The position numbers and the translations under genes were made by a program. Positions 1 to 4,737 of a stretch of DNA of 5,284 bases are shown here, piece after piece. Numbering within the stretch: the first letter of the stretch is position 1; each line of letters begins with the position of its first letter. This DNA is from Flavobacteriales bacterium UBA5939 (GTDB taxonomy: Bacteria > Bacteroidota > Bacteroidia > Flavobacteriales > Schleiferiaceae). A model generated the notes under the pieces. The model searched no databases. It saw only the letters and a list, made by a program, of their open reading frames with translations, and was not told the DNA's origin. Location: contig DJCX01000142.1 of the NCBI GenBank assembly GCA_002430755.1, positions 1 through 5,284 of the forward strand, written 5' to 3'.

Positions 1-58
1 TTAATTTTTATTGTTTAGTTATTAATTATTATTCTCTTTTATTTTCATTTTACTTTAG
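1..58 (-). other. A+T-rich spacer, probable tuf leader
   Basis: Between the end of tRNA-Thr(GGT) and the window edge lies a very A+T-rich stretch without a hairpin or a convincing ORF. Read on the minus strand it ends in an A-rich run (ACAATAAAAATTAA) of the kind that precedes start codons in Bacteroidota, which use A-rich rather than Shine-Dalgarno leaders. Because the upstream four-tRNA order is the one found before tufB in many bacteria, I infer that elongation factor Tu begins just outside the window. The tuf gene itself is not visible here. Confidence 0.5.
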
Positions 59-130
59 AGCCAATGACGGGAATTGAACCCGTGACCTCTTCCTTACCAA
101 GGAAACGCTCTACCCCTGAGCTACATCGGC
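59..130 (-). tRNA. tRNA-Thr(GGT)
   Basis: On the minus strand this folds as a 72-nt cloverleaf. The 7-bp acceptor stem pairs GCCGATG with CATTGGC (one G-U), U8 is followed by A9, the D arm reads GCTC...GAGC, and the T arm is ACGGG-TTCAATT-CCCGT. The anticodon loop TTGGTAA gives anticodon GGT, reading threonine codons ACC and ACU. The discriminator base is U. CCA is not encoded. It is the last tRNA of the cluster, nearest the presumed tuf gene. Confidence 0.97.
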
Positions 131-140
131 TAAGGTTAAG

Positions 141-213
141 AGCGGGAGACGGGATTCGAACCCGCGACCCTCAGCTTGGAAGGCTGATGCTCTACCAACT
201 GAGCTACTTCCGC
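141..213 (-). tRNA. tRNA-Gly(TCC)
   Basis: A 73-nt cloverleaf on the minus strand. The anticodon stem TCAGC/GCTGA holds loop CTTCCAA, anticodon TCC, reading glycine GGA/GGG codons. The T arm is GCGGG-TTCGAAT-CCCGT with a terminal G-U. The acceptor pairs GCGGAAG with CTCCCGC, leaving one A-C opposition at positions 5 and 68; the remaining six pairs are canonical. Discriminator U, no encoded CCA. It lies 10 nt upstream of tRNA-Thr(GGT) and only 5 nt downstream of tRNA-Tyr, so it must be released by processing of a common transcript. Confidence 0.96.
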
Positions 214-218
214 GGTTG

Positions 219-299
219 TGGGGGGAGCAGGATTCGAACCTGCGAAGGTTTCCCAACGGATTTACAGTCCGTCCTCGTTGGCCGCTTGAGTATCCCCCC
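219..299 (-). tRNA. tRNA-Tyr(GTA)
   Basis: An 81-nt class II tRNA on the minus strand with the long variable arm expected of bacterial tRNA-Tyr. The acceptor stem is GGGGGGA/TCCCCCC, the anticodon stem ACGGA/TCCGT carries loop CTGTAAA with anticodon GTA, and the T arm is GCAGG-TTCGAAT-CCTGC. The discriminator is A, the usual identity base for tyrosine. CCA is not encoded. It is second in the transcript, 40 nt after tRNA-Thr(TGT). Confidence 0.97.
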
Positions 300-303
300 G
301 GTA

Positions 304-331
304 ATACTTGATTCTCACTTAAATCAAGTAT
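304..331 (-). other. 10-bp hairpin between tRNA-Thr and tRNA-Tyr
   Basis: A perfect inverted repeat: ATACTTGATT at 304-313 and AATCAAGTAT at 322-331, separated by an 8-nt loop. It fills most of the 40-nt spacer between tRNA-Thr(TGT) and tRNA-Tyr, while the other spacers in the cluster are 5 and 10 nt and unstructured. It has no following T-run, so it is not an intrinsic terminator. A role in processing of the polycistronic tRNA precursor is possible but is inference only. Confidence 0.6.
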
Positions 332-339
332 AAAACTTG

Positions 340-413
340 AGCCGATAGTCAGATTCGAACTGACGACCCCGAGATTACAAATCACGTGCTCTGGCCAACT
401 GAGCTATATCGGC
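340..413 (-). tRNA. tRNA-Thr(TGT)
   Basis: A 74-nt cloverleaf on the minus strand, first in the tRNA transcript. The acceptor pairs GCCGATA with TATCGGC, the D arm is GCTC...GAGC, and the T arm is GTCAG-TTCGAAT-CTGAC. The anticodon loop TTTGTAA gives anticodon TGT, reading ACA/ACG and with modification other threonine codons. The anticodon stem CGTGA/TCTCG has a U-U opposition at positions 29 and 41. Discriminator U, CCA not encoded. Confidence 0.96.
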
Positions 414-452
414 TTATATGTCAAAGATCTTCCGCCTCTTGCAAACGGACTG

Positions 453-484
453 CAAATGTAGTAAAGAGAATCAAACGAGCAATA
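453..484 (-). promoter_or_regulatory. Bacteroidota-type promoter of the tRNA(-tuf) operon
   Basis: On the minus strand TATTG (480-484) is followed by 19 bases and TACATTTG (453-460). This matches the Bacteroidota housekeeping consensus TTTG/TTG, 19-21 bp, TAnnTTTG, with a perfect -7 box. It lies downstream of the hpf terminator and about 40 bases before tRNA-Thr(TGT), so it is well placed to drive the tRNA cluster and the presumed tuf gene. The start site itself was not observed; a position near 446 is inferred from spacing. Confidence 0.75.
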
Positions 485-490
485 CTTCTC

Positions 491-523
491 AAAAAAAAAG
501 TAGAGACTTTCTGCCTCTACTTT
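491..523 (-). terminator. Intrinsic terminator of the xerC-hpf operon
   Basis: On the minus strand AAAGTAGAG (515-523) pairs perfectly with CTCTACTTT (497-505) around a 9-nt loop, and the transcript ends in a run of nine U (491-499). It lies 37 nt after the hpf stop and before the tRNA promoter, so it separates the two transcription units. Confidence 0.9.
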
Positions 524-534
524 CAATGGGGGAT

Positions 535-548
535 TTCAACTAGTTGAA
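535..548. repeat. 14-bp perfect palindrome after hpf
   Basis: TTCAACTAGTTGAA is its own reverse complement, centred on CTAG. It lies 11 nt past the hpf stop and 11 nt before the terminator stem. As RNA it could form only a 5-bp stem with a CUAG loop. It may be a protein site, part of the 3' UTR structure, or chance; I see no second copy in the window. Confidence 0.4.
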
Positions 549-559
549 TCACAAATAGT

Positions 560-853
560 TTACTTCTTCTTTTCCTTGTGTTTTTTTAACTGTCGGATCA
601 GTACTTCTACCACCAAATTCGCTGCTTCCTCAAAGGATTTACGCTCTTTGGTTACGACAATCTCATTTCCAGGGATGGACATGCGCATTTCCACAATCTT
701 ATTTGCCCTCTCGTGGTTGTTATCCACCTTCAAAAAGACATCTGTGTTAATGGTTTTGTCGAAAAACAGTTTCGTCTTGTCAAGACGTTCTTCAATGAAT
801 CTCAAAAGCTTAGAATCCGCTTTGAAATTAACAGACTGAATATTTACTGTCAT
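560..853 (-). CDS. hpf: Ribosome hibernation promoting factor, short form (HPF/RaiA family)
   Basis: A 97-residue protein of the HPF/YfiA family, which binds the decoding region of the 30S subunit at low growth rate, inactivates ribosomes and promotes their dimerisation or protection. The beta-alpha-beta-beta-beta-alpha fold can be followed: start MTVNIQSVNF, an acidic helix about 14-30, strands about 37-44 and 53-60, IPG at 60-62, then KSFEEA (72-77) opening the last helix. The C-terminus RQLKKHKEKKK is strongly basic, as expected for an rRNA-binding member. It has no C-terminal dimerisation domain, so it is the short form. The ATG lies 11 nt after the xerC stop with no Shine-Dalgarno sequence, normal for Bacteroidota, and implies co-transcription with xerC. 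Its own terminator follows. Confidence 0.93.
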   Translation of the reverse strand: MTVNIQSVNFKADSKLLRFIEERLDKTKLFFDKTINTDVFLKVDNNHERANKIVEMRMSIPGNEIVVTKERKSFEEAANLVVEVLIRQLKKHKEKKK

Positions 854-864
854 AGTACTGTGAT

Positions 865-1752
865 TTATGAGCCCTTAGGGTGGGCTCGGTTATACGCTTG
901 AACAAGTTCCTCAAACGTACTCGTCGTATACACTTGTGTTGAGCTTAGGCTCTCGTGCCCCATCAACTCTTTAACGGTGTTGATGTCGACCCCTGCATTT
1001 AACAAATGCGTGGCATACGAATGTCGTAAAGTATGAGGATGTTTGTCCACCACAGTCGTGGTTCCTTGAAGATAATGAACCACGCGATTATAAACAATAC
1101 TCGGATAGAGCTTTCCACCCTTAGAAGTTGTTAAAATTTGTGGAACCTTGACCGGCACTTGTTTTCTAGCCGCTACATAGCGGTCATAATAGGGTTTCAA
1201 TGCCACAGGTATAGGTACTTGACGCGTTTTGTTGCGCTTACCTGTGATGCGCACCACACCGCGCGACCAATCAAAATCCTCTTGCTTTAATTCAATGAGT
1301 TCGGCCTTTCGCAATCCAAGGCCGTAAAAGAGTAACAACATGAATTGGTCGCGGATGCCTTCGAAGTTGTTTTCAAATACTTCATCCTTAACCAACTGTT
1401 CCAGGTCCTTCTGAGGAATGCTCATCACCACCCGTTTTTGATCTTTCAGACTTTTAATACTACCCAGTGGATCATTGTGCGGCCTACCCGTGCGCTCACA
1501 CCATTTGTAATAAGAACGTAGTGCGCTCAGGGTTCTGTTGATAGAACGGTTGCTGATGCCTTGTTTACTGCGCCATACGATAAGCCTTTTGGCATGTGCC
1601 CTAATAGCTTTCTCAGGAGATACTTCATATTCGGCTTCAAGAAAAGAGGCCCAGCGCTGCAGCTCAGTACGATAGGCAACAATAGTCTTCTCACTCGCTC
1701 GTTTCTCTGAACGCAAGTAATCTTCAAATGCAATGAATGATGGGTGAGACAT
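865..1752 (-). CDS. xerC: Tyrosine recombinase, XerC/XerD type
   Basis: A 295-residue site-specific recombinase, the normal length of XerC/XerD, which resolves chromosome dimers at the dif site during division. The N-terminal core-binding (SAM-like) domain spans about 3-90 (FEDYLRSEKRASEKT; SALRSYYKW at 76-84). The catalytic domain spans about 110-290 and keeps all active-site residues: R148 in GLGLRKAEL, K172 in TGKRNKTR, H240 and R243 in PHTLRHSYATHLL, H266 in MGHESL, and nucleophile Y275 in STQVYTT. Its place between rpsU and hpf is the chromosomal housekeeping location seen across Bacteroidota, and no att sites or phage genes surround it, so it is not likely an integrase of a mobile element. 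Whether it corresponds to XerC or XerD cannot be settled without its partner. The start ATG follows TTGCTTTT with no Shine-Dalgarno and lies 14 nt after a terminator. Confidence 0.92.
   Translation of the reverse strand: MSHPSFIAFEDYLRSEKRASEKTIVAYRTELQRWASFLEAEYEVSPEKAIRAHAKRLIVWRSKQGISNRSINRTLSALRSYYKWCERTGRPHNDPLGSIKSLKDQKRVVMSIPQKDLEQLVKDEVFENNFEGIRDQFMLLLFYGLGLRKAELIELKQEDFDWSRGVVRITGKRNKTRQVPIPVALKPYYDRYVAARKQVPVKVPQILTTSKGGKLYPSIVYNRVVHYLQGTTTVVDKHPHTLRHSYATHLLNAGVDINTVKELMGHESLSSTQVYTTSTFEELVQAYNRAHPKGS
869..887 (-). other. GC-rich hairpin at the xerC 3' end, before hpf
   Basis: On the minus strand GAGCCC (882-887) and GGGCTC (869-874) can form a 6-bp GC-rich stem with a 7-nt loop. 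It lies in the last codons of xerC and ends 15 nt before the hpf ATG. No U-run follows, so it is not a terminator. It could influence hpf translation or mRNA processing, but it may simply reflect the codons for the C-terminus HPKGS. Confidence 0.35.
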
Positions 1753-1766
1753 AAAAGCAACTTAAT

Positions 1767-1797
1767 AAAAAAAGCCCAACGCTGTGCGTCGGGCTTT
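1767..1797 (-). terminator. Intrinsic terminator after rpsU
   Basis: On the minus strand AAAGCCCGACGC (1786-1797) pairs with GCGTTGGGCTTT (1771-1782), a 12-bp stem with one G-U and a 3-nt ACA loop, followed by a run of seven U (1767-1773). It starts 23 nt after the rpsU stop. Because xerC starts only 14 nt beyond it on the same strand, it probably acts as a partial terminator that lets abundant rpsU message end here while a fraction reads on into xerC-hpf. Confidence 0.9.
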
Positions 1798-1820
1798 CTT
1801 ATATATCGTGGTACAGATTA

Positions 1821-2015
1821 CTATTCTTCCTCTGCTTGACGCAAAGACTGAATGTAAGCCGCTTTCATATTCATACGACGTTTTGCTTCAGTCGGCTTTG
1901 TGTGATAACGATCAGCACGAAGCTTGCGCACTACACCCGTAGAGCTGTGTTTTCTTTTGTAACGCTTCAGTGCGCGTTCGATTGATTCTCCATCTTTTAC
2001 ATTAATTACGAGCAT
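1821..2015 (-). CDS. rpsU: 30S ribosomal protein bS21
   Basis: A 64-residue basic protein of the bS21 family, a small-subunit component lying near the 3' end of 16S rRNA and the Shine-Dalgarno site. It begins MLVINVKDGESIERALKRYK, close to the usual Bacteroidota form, followed by the basic segment RKHSSTGVVRKLRADRYHTK and a helix ending KAAYIQSLRQAEEE. Length is typical. It has its own promoter in the end of the upstream gene, a short leader with an unusually strong Shine-Dalgarno sequence, and a dedicated terminator, so it forms a strongly expressed monocistronic unit with some readthrough into xerC. In Flavobacterium, published work shows that bS21 with bS6 and bS18 occludes the anti-Shine-Dalgarno tail, so the strong leader element fits autogenous control. 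Confidence 0.95.
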   Translation of the reverse strand: MLVINVKDGESIERALKRYKRKHSSTGVVRKLRADRYHTKPTEAKRRMNMKAAYIQSLRQAEEE

Positions 2016-2020
2016 AGTAA

Positions 2021-2030
2021 CACCTCCTTT
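2021..2030 (-). promoter_or_regulatory. Very strong Shine-Dalgarno sequence of rpsU
   Basis: On the minus strand AAAGGAGGTG is complementary over 10 nt to the 16S rRNA tail CACCUCCUUU, and GGAGG ends 7 nt before the ATG. No other gene in the window has a recognisable Shine-Dalgarno sequence. Known for Flavobacterium: ribosomes hide their anti-Shine-Dalgarno tail when bS21 is present, so an rpsU message with this element would be preferred by ribosomes lacking bS21. That feedback is inferred here from homology. Confidence 0.92.
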
Positions 2031-2046
2031 TATAATTGTTAGGCCG

Positions 2047-2077
2047 CAAAACTACATCCTTTTTTAATTTCTGGAAA
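2047..2077 (-). promoter_or_regulatory. Bacteroidota-type promoter of rpsU
   Basis: On the minus strand TAGTTTTG (2047-2054) is a perfect TAnnTTTG -7 box. Nineteen bases upstream is TTTC (2074-2077), one base off the TTTG -33 element. The -33 element falls in the last codons of the helix-hairpin-helix gene, and the expected start near 2040 leaves a leader of about 25 nt holding the Shine-Dalgarno sequence. Confidence 0.65.
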
Positions 2078-2879
2078 TATATAACTGTAAAAAAGTTGTG
2101 TCTGCTCCAGAAAACTCTTCCCATTCTTCTATTTCTTTCCAGGTGGGCACTGTAAAACGCTCTCGATAGAAACAGATTCTTTTGGTCTGAGCGTAATTCA
2201 ACTCTGGAAAGCCCATAAGCTCTTCAAAGGTTGAATGTTCTAAAGAAAGTTTTGGAGGAGGTATAGAGTCTAAGGTTAGTAAGGTGGTCCACTCTTGTTG
2301 CCAGCGTTCACCGTAATACGTGTTTGATTTAAAATGGTCCATATCGGCGATGAAACCGTAGCGCGTCCGATAGCGAAATAATATACCCACCATTCCCGGG
2401 CCTATTCCGGGTAGGGCATCGAGGGCTGCAGAGTCACAAGTGTTTACATCAACGGCAGTCCATTTCCTGCTGGGAAGTGGTCTTTTAATGGATGCTCTAG
2501 TCGCGGCCGTTTTGGAAGCACTCACTGCGGTTACAGAAAAATCGATAGCACCCAAGGCAAAGAATAAGCTATCTTCTTTCAAGTAGCGGTCGGCGTGTAA
2601 TTCTTCCAGGTCTTTGAAGGGCCAATTTCGTTTTCTTCGAAACCACAAACTCCGCTTCGTTGCCTTTGAGATCGGCAAGGAATATATATGTGATGAATCT
2701 GCCTTGTTGATTCGTAAGGAATCATTGGCCGACCACCAAAGCTCTAAAAAGGCTTTGTGCTCTGCTATCTTCTTTTCTACAGGAAACAAAAACATCGCCC
2801 CGGAGACCAAGGCGATGCATATAAGAATTGCGGTTAATTCAAGCTGTTCTCTCACAATGCGATTGTCTTTGCTATCCAA
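2064..2879 (-). CDS. Membrane-anchored helix-hairpin-helix (ComEA-like) protein
   Basis: A 271-residue protein with one N-terminal membrane segment (about 13-33, LELTAILICIALVSGAMFLF) and a soluble remainder. The clearest domain is a ComEA-type helix-hairpin-helix at about 143-183: VDVNTCDSAALDALPGIGPG, then YRTRYGFIADMDHF. Two divergent copies of the same pattern flank it: about 57-96 (INKADSSHIYSLPISKA...RNWPFKDLEEL) and about 213-253 (STFEELMGFPELNYAQTK...FTVPTWKEIEEW). Such domains bind DNA non-specifically; in ComEA the anchored protein pulls DNA in during transformation. Here the role is unknown, and it could as well be a structural protein. A low-complexity linker (about 115-140) separates repeats one and two. 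The start is a TTG without Shine-Dalgarno; no in-frame ATG lies upstream before the stop at 2904-2906, and GTG at codon 9 is an alternative. It may be co-transcribed with the transporter genes. Confidence 0.8.
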   Translation of the reverse strand: MDSKDNRIVREQLELTAILICIALVSGAMFLFPVEKKIAEHKAFLELWWSANDSLRINKADSSHIYSLPISKATKRSLWFRRKRNWPFKDLEELHADRYLKEDSLFFALGAIDFSVTAVSASKTAATRASIKRPLPSRKWTAVDVNTCDSAALDALPGIGPGMVGILFRYRTRYGFIADMDHFKSNTYYGERWQQEWTTLLTLDSIPPPKLSLEHSTFEELMGFPELNYAQTKRICFYRERFTVPTWKEIEEWEEFSGADTTFLQLYISRN

Positions 2880-2933
2880 TTTAGATGGCTGAAGACGTTG
2901 CAGCTACTATTGTGAGTAACTAAAAGTTTTTCC

Positions 2934-3071
2934 CTATTTCGGGTCGTTTTCCGAGTAGGAATCTGGCTCACCGTTATGCGGTGCCTTTAAAACTTTTCTA
3001 AAGAAGTAAATCGTCGCAGCGATAACTGTACCCTGCGTCAGAATGATCATGATAAGTGCGGAGGTTGTCAT
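2934..3071 (-). CDS. metS: MetS-type small subunit of NSS transporter
   Basis: A 45-residue ORF, ATG at 3071 and TAG at 2934-2936. It starts MTTSALIMIILTQGTVIAAT, forming one hydrophobic helix (about 5-24), followed by a basic turn FFRKVLK (23-29) and a polar acidic tail ending SENDPK. This layout matches the MetS family, the single-span small subunit that accompanies MetP sodium-coupled transporters; in Corynebacterium glutamicum MetP and MetS together take up methionine and alanine. Its ATG overlaps the stop of the transporter as ATGA, indicating translational coupling and a fixed ratio. The positive residues after the helix suggest the C-terminus stays in the cytoplasm. The gene is short enough to be missed by standard gene calling. 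The assignment rests on sequence resemblance from memory plus context. Confidence 0.85.
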   Translation of the reverse strand: MTTSALIMIILTQGTVIAATIYFFRKVLKAPHNGEPDSYSENDPK

Positions 3072-4708
3072 TGTGCTGCTTTTTTACGTTTGTTAGAAGC
3101 CACCTTTACCATGCCAACCAATGCAAAGAAGCATGCGAGCAGGAAGAATCGGCTCATATCAATATAGAACATATTAGTAAGAACACCGTCCTGCATCCAT
3201 TGTATGCCGGTGTTGATGTGGAAGATCTGGTTGATGATGCTATCATTAGCCCAAGGCCAACCGTTCCCGGTGAACAGCGAAGTAAAGGCGGAAGACCAAT
3301 CGCTTAATTCACCGTTGAGTGGCTTGAACATCGAAGTCAGGAAGATGATTCCAATGAATAGTGGTGTGATGTATTTGATAATCGGGCGGTAGAATCTTGG
3401 AACCGTCATATCTGCACCGTCCGTGATTTCCATCCATCCCTTATCCATTCCGAATACCCATGCGAAAAGGATGACCTCAGCGAGAGCAAAAATCACCAAA
3501 CTCACTGTTCCTGTCCAATAGTCGTATTCGTCGAACACACCTTTTTCGAAGAAGAAGATGGTCGGGAGGCCCATCGCTAAAATTGCAATACCTAAGATTA
3601 GAGCACTTTTGTTTTTCGACCAATTGAATTCGTCTTGTACAAAGCCCATCCAAGGTGTACCCATAGCCAGTGAAGACGTGATACCTGCAAAGAATAAAAG
3701 ACCAAACCAAGCGACCCCGGCAATAACAGCAAGGACACTGCCCCATTGATCAAATAGGAACGGCATCGTCTTGAAGGCCATCATGAAGCCTGCGTTATCT
3801 ACTACCCAATCTAAACCTAAGTAACCCACGGCGATTGGGATAACTACTGCAGAACCCAAAACGATTTCTACAAAACCATTCATCCATCCCGCAGACATTG
3901 CATTCAGCGCGATGTCATCTTTTTGCTTCAAGTACGAGCTATAACAGTGAATGGTTCCCATACCGACACTAAGCGTGAAGAAGATTTGACCTGCTGCTGC
4001 AAGCCAAATTTTTGGATTCGCCAAGGTTGTAAAGTCGGGTTGCCATAAGTAGTTCAGACCTACGTAGGTCGAACAATCGGCGCAACGCCCTGTGGAACCA
4101 GTGGTCCAAGACATAATGGCCAAAAAGGCGCCAAAGCCAATCAATAGCGGCATGGCGATCTTTGCTACTTTTTCAATACCAGCACTCAAGCCACGCGAAA
4201 GAATGTAAATATTGATGGTCAGGGTAATTAGGAACGCGAGCAATGCCCATACTGGGAAGTTGATGCCTGCACCAAGGTCGACGTAGTTGTTGAAGAATTG
4301 ATCCAAGCCATTGAGGTCCATTCCTAGGAAATCGCCCTTAAGGGATTTTAAGGTGTAGGTCAATGTCCACGATTCGATGTACGTGTAATAGGCCATCACC
4401 CCCATGTTGGTAAAGATTCCAAAGACACCGAAGTATTTCCAGAATCGCTTCTTGGTCATGTTGTCGAGAATGAACGGTGTGCTATGATCACCGAAACGAC
4501 CGCCGAATCGGCCCATCGCCCACTCTACCCATAAAAGCGGTATACCCATGAGCAAAAAGGAAACGAGGTAAGGGATGATGAAAGTTCCGCCGCCATTTTG
4601 CACGGCTTGAACGGGAAAACGTAGGAAGTTTCCAAGACCAACTGCATTACCCGCCATAGCGAGAATGAGTCCGACGCGGGAACCCCAAGATTCAGTAGTG
4701 TTTGACAT
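3068..4708 (-). CDS. Sodium-dependent amino acid transporter, NSS/SNF family (MetP-like)
   Basis: A 546-residue inner-membrane symporter of the LeuT (neurotransmitter:sodium symporter) family with 12 predicted spans: about 12-33, 41-65, 90-118, 152-170, 178-200, 236-258, 275-298, 322-349, 367-387, 396-421, 440-461 and 516-535. Signature AMAGNAVGLGNFLRFP holds A22, N27 and gate R30 at the same numbers as LeuT. Sodium-site equivalents T245, N277, T344 and S345 are present, as are gate partner D396 and pocket V104, Y108, F244 and S247. E281 matches LeuT E290, marking a chloride-independent bacterial type. Two pocket positions differ from LeuT: M250 (F259) and M349 (I359). Pairing with the MetS-like gene points to methionine or other neutral amino acids as substrate, which is inference. 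Start ATG is supported by the conserved N-terminal sequence; there is no Shine-Dalgarno. A periplasmic loop holds C209 and C212. Confidence 0.93.
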   Translation of the reverse strand: MSNTTESWGSRVGLILAMAGNAVGLGNFLRFPVQAVQNGGGTFIIPYLVSFLLMGIPLLWVEWAMGRFGGRFGDHSTPFILDNMTKKRFWKYFGVFGIFTNMGVMAYYTYIESWTLTYTLKSLKGDFLGMDLNGLDQFFNNYVDLGAGINFPVWALLAFLITLTINIYILSRGLSAGIEKVAKIAMPLLIGFGAFLAIMSWTTGSTGRCADCSTYVGLNYLWQPDFTTLANPKIWLAAAGQIFFTLSVGMGTIHCYSSYLKQKDDIALNAMSAGWMNGFVEIVLGSAVVIPIAVGYLGLDWVVDNAGFMMAFKTMPFLFDQWGSVLAVIAGVAWFGLLFFAGITSSLAMGTPWMGFVQDEFNWSKNKSALILGIAILAMGLPTIFFFEKGVFDEYDYWTGTVSLVIFALAEVILFAWVFGMDKGWMEITDGADMTVPRFYRPIIKYITPLFIGIIFLTSMFKPLNGELSDWSSAFTSLFTGNGWPWANDSIINQIFHINTGIQWMQDGVLTNMFYIDMSRFFLLACFFALVGMVKVASNKRKKAAQ

Positions 4709-4737
4709 GTAACCTAAAGGTTAGTTTAGAATATGCC

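Noticed and set aside
22..48. Tiny minus-strand ORF ATG...TAA (8 codons, MKIKENNN) in the presumed tuf leader
   Set aside because: Composition is simply A+T-rich sequence, with no start context or recognisable peptide; not supportable as a leader peptide.
64..385. Open frames on both strands across the tRNA cluster
   Set aside because: They translate through tRNA genes; the bases are fully explained by four cloverleaves.
912..919. TACGTTTG on the minus strand inside xerC, a perfect -7 box that could drive hpf
   Set aside because: No TTG/TTTG lies 17-21 bases upstream, and the bases encode conserved-looking residues STFE of the recombinase; a chance match is likely.
865..1752. Tyrosine recombinase next to tRNA genes, suggesting an integrated element
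   Set aside because: Length, domain content and the rpsU-xerC-hpf context are those of housekeeping Xer recombinase; no tRNA 3'-end duplication, att site or phage/ICE gene is seen.
2880..2933. Possible terminator or promoter in the 54 bases between metS and the HhH gene
   Set aside because: Only a 4-bp stem (GCTG/CAGC) without a U-run and no TAnnTTTG box could be found; nothing is supportable.
3056..3307. Plus-strand open frame opposite the transporter C-terminus
   Set aside because: It is the antisense of conserved transporter coding sequence and has no family features.
3477..3746. Second minus-strand open frame inside the transporter gene
   Set aside because: It is an alternative frame of the transporter; the product is Cys/Arg-rich and resembles no family.
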